Positions 5,899 through 11,860 of a stretch of 11,860 nt of DNA are shown here, piece by piece. The notes beneath the pieces are model-generated. The model ran no database searches, was not told the origin of the DNA, and saw nothing but the letters and a program-made list of their open reading frames with translations. Location of the stretch: contig JAEZLF010000262.1 of the NCBI GenBank assembly GCA_023435925.1, forward strand, positions 1 through 11,860. Direction: 5' to 3'. Numbering within the stretch: the stretch's first letter is position 1; every line of letters starts with the position of its first letter. The position numbers and the translations under genes are program-made. This stretch comes from Bacillota bacterium (GTDB taxonomy: Bacteria; Bacillota; Clostridia; Acetivibrionales; DTU013).

Positions 5899-8361
5899 AT
5901 GTATGGAAGATTTACTGAGAAGGCTGAAAAGGCTATAAACCTTTCACAAGAGATTGCGATGCAGCTCGGACATAATTATGTGGGGACAGAGCATCTGCTG
6001 CTAGGTCTTGTGAAAGAGGGTACCGGCGTAGCGGCTAGAGTAATGCAGGGGCAAGGCGTCACAGAAGAGAAGATTCTCAAAGAGATTGATGAATTGATCG
6101 GCAGAGGGGACAATGACGGACAACAGCCATTGGATTTCACTCCGAGAACGAAAAGGGTGTTGGAGCTGAGCCTGAAAGAAGCCAGAAGACTCGGACACAA
6201 TTATATTGGGACAGAACATATGCTTCTTGCGATTATGCGGGAAGGGGAAAGCGTAGCGGTCCGGATACTGATGGACCTGGGTGTTGACCCTCAGAAGCTG
6301 TTTAATGACATTATTAAGATGCTTACAGAAGATACACCTGGTGCCAGGGGAGAACCTAAAAATGTTTCGGGTGAAAGCAATACGCCAACATTGAACCAGT
6401 TTGGCAGAGATTTGACAGAAATGGCCAGAGAGGCCAAGTTTGACCCAATTGTAGGACGTGACAAGGAAATTGAGAGAGTGATACAAATACTCAGTAGAAG
6501 GACAAAGAACAATCCGTGCCTCATCGGTGAACCCGGAGTTGGTAAGACAGCAATTGCTGAAGGGCTTGCACAAAAAATTTCCGCAGGCAATATTCCGGAA
6601 ATGCTGAGGGATAAGCGAGTGGTAACGTTGGACTTGTCATCAATGGTTGCCGGTGCAAAATATCGCGGTGAATTTGAGGAAAGATTGAAAAAAGCCATGG
6701 AGGAAGTGCGGAAGGCCGGTAATGTAATTTTGTTCATTGATGAAATGCATACCATCATCGGTGCGGGAGCTGCTGAAGGTGCAATCGACGCATCCAATAT
6801 ACTCAAGCCTGCGCTGGCAAGAGGTGAGATTCAGGTTATTGGGGCGACGACCATTAATGAATACCGTAAACATGTTGAAAAGGATGCTGCCCTTGAGCGC
6901 AGATTCCAGCCCATTACAGTGGGAGAGCCTACGAAAGAGGAAGCAGTAGAAATATTAAGGGGTATCCGTGATAAATATGAAGCTCATCACGGGGTCAAGA
7001 TTACGGATGATGCACTGGAAGCGGCAGTCAGGCTTTCTGACCGGTATATTCAGGACAGATTCCTGCCAGATAAAGCGATAGACCTCATTGATGAAGCGGC
7101 ATCAAGAGTCCGTCTGAAGGCTTTTACAGCGCCGCCTGATGTGAAAAAGCTGGAGGAGGAGATCGAGAGACTTGGCAAGGAGAAGGAAGATGCCATCCGG
7201 TCTCAGGAATTTGAGAAAGCTGCGGGGATCCGGGACCAGGAACAGAAGCTTAAAGCTGAGCATGATAAAATAAAAGGTGATTGGCATCAGAAGAATCAGA
7301 CAAGAACGGATACGGTAACGGAAGAGGAAATAGGGGATATCGTAGCCAGCTGGACAGGCATACCGGTTAAGCGTCTTGCGCAGGAGGAATCCGAACGGCT
7401 GATTAAGCTGGAGGAAGAGCTCCACAAGCGGGTTATTGGACAGGATGAAGCGGTAAAAGCCGTTTCAAAAGCAATCCGAAGAGGAAGGGTTGGACTGAAG
7501 GATCCGAAACGGCCTACCGGCTCGTTTATTTTCCTCGGGCCAACAGGCGTTGGAAAGACAGAGCTGAGTAAAGCATTGGCTGAAGCTATGTTCGGCGATG
7601 AGAAAGCCATGATCCGTATTGATATGTCCGAGTACATGGAGAAGTTCACAGTTTCCAGACTGGTAGGCTCACCTCCGGGATACGTAGGCTATGAGGAAGG
7701 GGGACAGCTGACTGAAAAGGTCAGAAGAAAGCCCTATTCGGTTCTGTTATTTGATGAAATCGAGAAAGCACATCCGGATGTTTTCAACATCCTGCTTCAG
7801 ATATTGGAAGATGGCAGACTGACAGATTCACAGGGAAGGCTGGTAGATTTCAGAAATACGATCATTATTATGACCTCCAACATCGGCGGCAGGCTGATTA
7901 CCGAACCGAAGAGGCTGGGATTCGTTACAGGAGATGATACGGCCAGAAACTATGAAGATATGAAGAGTAACGTCATGGGCGAGTTGAAAAAGACCTTCAG
8001 GCCGGAGTTCCTGAACAGGGTGGATGATATTATTGTTTTCCACCCGCTGGATGAGGAGAATATCAAAAGCATTGTGGGGATCATGCTGCAGGTGCTTGTT
8101 GACAGACTGAAGCAGAACTCCATCAACCTTGAGATCAGTGACGCAGTGAAAAGCCATCTGGCTAAGAAAGGGTTTGACCCTGTTTTTGGTGCAAGGCCGT
8201 TGAGAAGGTCCATTCAGAGTATGATCGAGGACAAACTGGCTGAATATATGCTGGAAGGCAATGTGAAGCCGGGGGACACTGTAGTGGTGGAGTTAATAGA
8301 GGATAAGCTTGAGTTTCATGTGAAAAAATCAGAGCAGGCATCTTTGGTACAGAGTCTTTGA
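5899..8361 (+). CDS. clpC: ClpC, Hsp100 AAA+ unfoldase of the ClpCP protease
   Basis: ClpC is a hexameric cytoplasmic ATPase that unfolds substrates, including arginine-phosphorylated proteins, and feeds them to ClpP. The 820-residue length is normal. In order: two Clp N-repeats (about 4-75 and 80-150; in B. subtilis this domain holds the phosphoarginine receptor sites); first AAA+ module with Walker A GEPGVGKT (210-217) and Walker B FIDE (279-282); a coiled-coil M domain with a UVR motif (about 414-462, EFEKAAGIRDQE), the site of adaptor and McsA/McsB-linked control; second AAA+ module with Walker A GPTGVGKT (547-554) and Walker B LLFDE (616-620); and an LGF loop (673-675) of the type that docks onto ClpP. 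No catalytic residue is missing. The ATG at 5899 has a GGAGTGAT site and starts 19 bases after mcsB, with no separate promoter seen. It is last in the CtsR-controlled operon. ClpP is not in the window. Confidence 0.97.
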   Translation: MYGRFTEKAEKAINLSQEIAMQLGHNYVGTEHLLLGLVKEGTGVAARVMQGQGVTEEKILKEIDELIGRGDNDGQQPLDFTPRTKRVLELSLKEARRLGHNYIGTEHMLLAIMREGESVAVRILMDLGVDPQKLFNDIIKMLTEDTPGARGEPKNVSGESNTPTLNQFGRDLTEMAREAKFDPIVGRDKEIERVIQILSRRTKNNPCLIGEPGVGKTAIAEGLAQKISAGNIPEMLRDKRVVTLDLSSMVAGAKYRGEFEERLKKAMEEVRKAGNVILFIDEMHTIIGAGAAEGAIDASNILKPALARGEIQVIGATTINEYRKHVEKDAALERRFQPITVGEPTKEEAVEILRGIRDKYEAHHGVKITDDALEAAVRLSDRYIQDRFLPDKAIDLIDEAASRVRLKAFTAPPDVKKLEEEIERLGKEKEDAIRSQEFEKAAGIRDQEQKLKAEHDKIKGDWHQKNQTRTDTVTEEEIGDIVASWTGIPVKRLAQEESERLIKLEEELHKRVIGQDEAVKAVSKAIRRGRVGLKDPKRPTGSFIFLGPTGVGKTELSKALAEAMFGDEKAMIRIDMSEYMEKFTVSRLVGSPPGYVGYEEGGQLTEKVRRKPYSVLLFDEIEKAHPDVFNILLQILEDGRLTDSQGRLVDFRNTIIIMTSNIGGRLITEPKRLGFVTGDDTARNYEDMKSNVMGELKKTFRPEFLNRVDDIIVFHPLDEENIKSIVGIMLQVLVDRLKQNSINLEISDAVKSHLAKKGFDPVFGARPLRRSIQSMIEDKLAEYMLEGNVKPGDTVVVELIEDKLEFHVKKSEQASLVQSL

Positions 8362-8393
8362 AGTATACGAAATGAGGGTAAGCAAAGATAATT

Positions 8394-8432
8394 GGGGCGT
8401 TTCTGTTTTTAAAGCAGAGGCGTCTCTTTTTT
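8394..8432 (+). terminator. Intrinsic terminator of the ctsR-clpC operon
   Basis: GGGGCGTTTCTG (8394-8405) pairs with CAGAGGCGTCTC (8415-8426) through 12 bp, of which four are G-U in the plus-strand RNA. The loop is 9 bases and six T follow. The wobble pairs become A-C mismatches on the opposite strand and there is no T-run on that side, so it should work only for clpC. Its loop and 3' arm lie within the last codons of the convergent GGDEF gene. Confidence 0.75.
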
Positions 8433-10331
8433 CCTCTTTTTCACAACATACATTTCATTATCTGCCTTATTCATGAGTTGATTGATATCACCGCCATCAT
8501 CAGGGAATATACTGATGCCGATACTGGCAGGTATATAGACCGATATTTCTCCTAATGAGATGGGTACATCCAACATATCCAGTATCTTCTTTGCTACAGC
8601 TTCTGCCGCATCCCGGCCGGAAATATCTGTAATAAGCAGTGTGAATTCATCTCCACCCATACGGGCTACTGTATCGGTTTCTCTCAATATTTTCTTCAGC
8701 CTGTTTGCAACCTCAATCAAAAGGGTGTCGCCTGCCTCGTGACCATAATTATCGTTAATCATCTTAAAGCCGTCCAGGTCCAGAAATAAAACCGCTGCCT
8801 TTTCCTTTTTTCGCAGTGTTCTTTCCATCTCAAGATGAAGTTTCTCGTAAAAGTGTTTTCTGTTGGCAAGTCCGGTCAGAGCGTCATGATATGCCAGGTA
8901 AAATATTTGCTCTTCAGCCCTTTTTCGGTCGGTGACATCTGTAACAATGGAAATCAGCATTTTTCTTCCATTCATCATCATCGGAGTAGTATGGATTTCA
9001 ACATCTCTCCATTGCCCGCCGGCTGCCATGTGTTTGATATGAAGGATATTATTTTCTTCATCCAGAGAGTTGATAATATCTTTCATCTTCGCTTCGGAAA
9101 GACCATTGAGGTCCATGATATGCTTATGCTTGAAATCTTCTTTGGAATAGCCGTAGAACTTTCTTGCAGCACTATTCGCATCTATAATTTCAAGCGTTTC
9201 GCAGTCCAGTATGTACATGACCGCAGAGTTCTTATAAAAAATATCTTTAAAAAGCTTATCACTTTGTTTAAGCTTTTCCATCGTTATTTTATGTTCTTCA
9301 ACCTGCTTCTCCAGTAGCTTTGTAGTTCTTACGTCATGCCCCAGCAGGAAAATTCCGTCGGGTTCATTGGCCTTGCTGATGACTAACGGAATGCAGGAAA
9401 TACTGACCGGCAGGAAATCCCCCGTCTTGGTGCGGCATTGGATCTCTGTATATCTACAGGCGGCGTGTCTTTTTCCCTCAGAGAAAATATCTTCTATAAA
9501 ACTTTTATCATCAATAATTGCGGTGATAGGCTTATCAAAAAGTTCACCCTCTGAGTACCCCAGGAGCATGCTGGTACTTGCGCTTATTCTCTGAATTTGC
9601 CTTTCTGTAGAAAGCAAAATAGCCAGATCCATCATTTCCGAAAAAATTAAATCATTCAGGATTTGAGGAGATACATTGAACAGACGGTAATGCCTTATTG
9701 CATAAAAAACGCCATATAGCATAATCAAGGAGTATAAGTGTCCTATCGGCGGAAGAATGTCCACTCCGAATCGGGGCAGGATGGTCTGTGTAAGCAGGTT
9801 CAGCAAAAAGGGACTGATGCTTGCAAGGAAAAGAATTTTCGCCTGCTTTACTTTTTTGTGACTGTCCCTGTTCTGAAATCCCCATACAAATATAATAATG
9901 ATACACAATAAAGTATAGCTGAAATTGTATATAAAATTACCGGTATAGAACAGATTTACCGTCCACGTGGGCAAGGTTTTACCGGGGCCGAACAAGAAAA
10001 CACTCATGTACAGGAAGGCAGCTCCTGGTAGATATAATGCAATGTTGAAAACCCGATTACGGATCAATGGGCTTTCGGCAAATAGCAATACCCAATTCAA
10101 CGCAAAGGCGCCAAAAAAGCACCAGCCAAATGCAGAAAGCTTCATCCAAATATGCTGAGAATCCGATGTGACATACACAAAAGAATACCCAAAGGACCAG
10201 ACAGCCATACTCATACACCAAAACAGGAACATTCTGTTCAGCTGAGAGTGGGTCTTTGCTTTGTATATAAAAAAGCCTGCGTTCACATAAAAAAGAACTG
10301 CAAACAGCGACAATGCAGATAAAACCGTCAT
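8409..10331 (-). CDS. 7TM-PAS-PAS-GGDEF membrane diguanylate cyclase
   Basis: This gene probably makes cyclic di-GMP from two GTP in response to a membrane or PAS-sensed signal. The N-terminal region (about 1-220) has some seven hydrophobic helices ending in YAIRHYRLFNVSP, like the 7TM input module of certain histidine kinases. Two PAS-type domains follow (about 225-335 and 357-470), joined by a helical linker (LEKQVEEHKITMEKLKQSDKL). The cyclase begins at YLAYHDALTGLANR (about 478). It has the metal-site aspartate in FLDLDGFK (D518), an intact GGDEF (559-563) and an RETD inhibitory-site motif (550-553) five residues before it, so product inhibition is expected. No EAL, HD-GYP or kinase domain is present. 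I use the ATG at 10331 (640 residues); an in-frame GTG at 10340 would add three residues, and neither has a strong ribosome site. It lies 151 bases downstream of the glycosyltransferase gene on the same strand. The signal sensed is unknown. Confidence 0.92.
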   Translation of the reverse strand: MTVLSALSLFAVLFYVNAGFFIYKAKTHSQLNRMFLFWCMSMAVWSFGYSFVYVTSDSQHIWMKLSAFGWCFFGAFALNWVLLFAESPLIRNRVFNIALYLPGAAFLYMSVFLFGPGKTLPTWTVNLFYTGNFIYNFSYTLLCIIIIFVWGFQNRDSHKKVKQAKILFLASISPFLLNLLTQTILPRFGVDILPPIGHLYSLIMLYGVFYAIRHYRLFNVSPQILNDLIFSEMMDLAILLSTERQIQRISASTSMLLGYSEGELFDKPITAIIDDKSFIEDIFSEGKRHAACRYTEIQCRTKTGDFLPVSISCIPLVISKANEPDGIFLLGHDVRTTKLLEKQVEEHKITMEKLKQSDKLFKDIFYKNSAVMYILDCETLEIIDANSAARKFYGYSKEDFKHKHIMDLNGLSEAKMKDIINSLDEENNILHIKHMAAGGQWRDVEIHTTPMMMNGRKMLISIVTDVTDRKRAEEQIFYLAYHDALTGLANRKHFYEKLHLEMERTLRKKEKAAVLFLDLDGFKMINDNYGHEAGDTLLIEVANRLKKILRETDTVARMGGDEFTLLITDISGRDAAEAVAKKILDMLDVPISLGEISVYIPASIGISIFPDDGGDINQLMNKADNEMYVVKKRKKETPLL

Positions 10332-10402
10332 TATTACCACTTCTCTCTATTCATAAAAAATAAAATCAGAATAACATTGCCCTTGTGAGTGTATATTTCA
10401 AT

Positions 10403-10411
10403 TTAATACCA
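10403..10411 (-). promoter_or_regulatory. Possible extended -10 promoter of the GGDEF gene
   Basis: On the minus strand TGG precedes TATTAA (4 of 6 matches to TATAAT), an extended -10 arrangement without a good -35. The start would fall near 10396, about 65 bases before the ATG. The 160-base gap shows no terminator after the glycosyltransferase gene, so read-through from that gene is an alternative. Confidence 0.25.
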
Positions 10412-10491
10412 CGAAAAACTGTGCGAGAAACAATGAAACACTAATTTTGTGTAAGAGATATCATAAAAACGGTAAGGTTAACTGGGAGGCG

Positions 10492-11787
10492 TCACTGGTA
10501 TCTGGAAGCTTCATTAGGCTTCAGAGGGTTTTGGGCTTTCTCCAGCTCTTCAATGGTAATCTCCCGGGTGTGCTGGGTATGGTTCCAAACCTTATTATCT
10601 TTGCTGAGGAAGCCCTGTATGGTAATTGGCACCCAGGTCAGACAGTAAAAGGGATATACAATAAAGCCCCATAGCACGCGGAAATCAAACCGGTTCTCTG
10701 CAAGTACCACCAGAGGTCCGTATAAAAACTGAAGTACAACAAAAACATACCAGATGGCCGTTGGAAATACATATTGCATGGTATAAAAAGGTGCCTCCGG
10801 ATAAAAAGTCTGTATCCAGAGCATGACGGAGATCAATCCGATAAATACGAAACGGATCGGCTGAAATAAATAGACAGCACAGTCAAATGCGATTAAATCG
10901 TTTTCCCGGAAGGCTTTTTTGAAAAGAGGTGCTAAAAATCTCGCGGCGCAGTCGGCGTGGCCCTGCATCCATCTTTTCCTCTGGTGCCAGGATTGTTTAA
11001 GCGTCAAAGGTTTCTCATCATAAACAACGGCATCATGGGCCCAAGCGACCTTCATACCGTTTAGCGCCAGCTTCATGGTGAATTCCAGATCCTCAGTGAG
11101 ACATGTGGCACCCCAGCCAATTTTTCTGAGAACGGAGATATCGATACAGAAACCTGTTCCGCACAATCCACAGCAGAGCCCGAGATAATAACGAGGCAGC
11201 TGGAATATGCGGTTGGACAGCCAGAAGGCGATGGAGTAGGAACTGGTGATCCAGGAGTCATAGGGGTTTTTACTGTCAATATAGCCTTGAACCACGTTAT
11301 GTCCTTTGCAAAGCTGCTTATTCATCTCATATAAATAATTGGAGGAGACCAGATTGTCGGCATCAAAAACGCTGATGACATCATATTTTTTGCTCATTTC
11401 ATATATTTGTATAAAAATCCATTCCAGTGCGTGGCCTTTTCCTCTCTTTTGCGTATCAAACCGCTTATATACAATCGCCCCATGCCGTCGGGCAATCGCA
11501 GCAGTTCTGTCGGTGCAGTTATCTGCGACAACAAAAATATCAAATAGATCTTTAGGGTAATTTTGATTCATCAGACTGTCGATGACATGGCCGATCACCA
11601 GCTCTTCATTGTGAGCGGCAATGACAAGGGCAAATCTTTTGCTAGGCTGACACTCTTTGGCACTTTCGCTTTTTCTTTTCTTCCATCCAAATATGGATAT
11701 GCCAAAATAATAGCAGCCTGCAACAAATACAAGCACCTGAATCAGCTGAGTAATATGCAGCATCAGGCTTTGAAGCAATTCATCCAT
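10492..11787 (-). CDS. Membrane-bound processive family 2 glycosyltransferase
   Basis: This 431-residue inner-membrane enzyme probably transfers sugar from a nucleotide-sugar to a growing polysaccharide on the cytoplasmic side. It has one N-terminal helix (about 12-34), a GT-A catalytic domain (about 52-290), then about three hydrophobic segments (about 300-328, 337-363, 371-394) and a short charged tail. Catalytic motifs of the cellulose/hyaluronan/poly-GlcNAc synthase type are complete: AHNEE (58-62), DNCTD (89-93), FDAD (141-144, metal-binding DxD), TED (231-233, with the likely base D233) and QRKRW (269-273, the Q-x-x-R-W acceptor motif). There is no PilZ domain. The polymer and sugar donor cannot be told from sequence alone, so I give no symbol. 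The ATG at 11787 is supported by GGAGG 6 bases upstream; a second ATG lies at 11783 in another frame. It is followed on the same strand by the diguanylate cyclase gene. Confidence 0.9.
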   Translation of the reverse strand: MDELLQSLMLHITQLIQVLVFVAGCYYFGISIFGWKKRKSESAKECQPSKRFALVIAAHNEELVIGHVIDSLMNQNYPKDLFDIFVVADNCTDRTAAIARRHGAIVYKRFDTQKRGKGHALEWIFIQIYEMSKKYDVISVFDADNLVSSNYLYEMNKQLCKGHNVVQGYIDSKNPYDSWITSSYSIAFWLSNRIFQLPRYYLGLCCGLCGTGFCIDISVLRKIGWGATCLTEDLEFTMKLALNGMKVAWAHDAVVYDEKPLTLKQSWHQRKRWMQGHADCAARFLAPLFKKAFRENDLIAFDCAVYLFQPIRFVFIGLISVMLWIQTFYPEAPFYTMQYVFPTAIWYVFVVLQFLYGPLVVLAENRFDFRVLWGFIVYPFYCLTWVPITIQGFLSKDNKVWNHTQHTREITIEELEKAQNPLKPNEASRYQ

Positions 11788-11831
11788 GAGAAACCTCCGT
11801 TACTGCGGTTTCTTTTATTTTGCACCTTTCG

Positions 11832-11840
11832 TGGTAAAAT
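11832..11840 (+). promoter_or_regulatory. Possible outward-facing extended -10 element at the right edge
   Basis: TGGTAAAAT on the plus strand has TG-n-TAAAAT, an extended -10 form, pointing out of the window and divergent from the glycosyltransferase gene. No -35 is recognisable and the gene it might serve is not included. Confidence 0.2.
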
Positions 11841-11860
11841 ATTTATGACAATGAAGTATC

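Noticed and set aside
10334..10354. Six-codon upstream ORF (MNREKW) overlapping the start region of the GGDEF gene on the minus strand
   Set aside because: It lacks a ribosome site and is short enough to be chance. No attenuator-like hairpin accompanies it.
11823..11851. TTGTCA as -35 of a minus-strand promoter for the glycosyltransferase gene
   Set aside because: No -10-like hexamer exists at 16-18 bases downstream on that strand (AAGGTG or similar). The promoter may lie beyond the window.

Overview
The window looks like chromosomal DNA from a low-to-moderate-GC, Gram-positive anaerobe, most likely class Clostridia. The reasons are the ctsR-mcsA-mcsB-clpC operon (a Firmicutes signature), strong GGAGG-type ribosome binding sites, a textbook CtsR heptad operator, a DUF4349 lipoprotein and a paralogous EF-G-2-type GTPase. 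I see no transposase, integrase, phage gene, CRISPR array, tRNA or rRNA. The region is mostly conserved core genome.

Layout. (1) 23-2113, plus strand: a complete EF-G-like translational GTPase of the EF-G-2 type, ended by a clear intrinsic terminator. (2) 2291-3352, plus: a DUF4349 lipoprotein with a C-terminal membrane segment, possibly read from an ECF-sigma-type promoter, also closed by a strong terminator. (3) 3543-8432, plus: the class III heat-shock operon. It has a near-consensus vegetative promoter, a perfect CtsR operator at the expected transcription start, then ctsR, a 229-base structured gap, mcsA, mcsB and clpC, and a terminator. (4) 8409-11787, minus: a 7TM-PAS-PAS-GGDEF diguanylate cyclase and, upstream of it in transcription order, a membrane-bound processive family 2 glycosyltransferase.

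How the genes work together. CtsR represses the operon. McsA activates the protein arginine kinase McsB, which inactivates CtsR under stress and marks damaged proteins with phosphoarginine. ClpC, the Hsp100 unfoldase, delivers marked proteins to ClpP, which is not encoded here. The key motifs of all four proteins are intact. The minus-strand pair suggests a c-di-GMP-producing sensor next to an exopolysaccharide-type synthase, but their functional link is inference. The main things worth a second look are the unusually long, hairpin-rich ctsR-mcsA gap, the candidate ECF promoter before the lipoprotein, the altered G-motifs of the EF-G-like protein, and the clpC terminator lying inside the 3' end of the convergent GGDEF gene.
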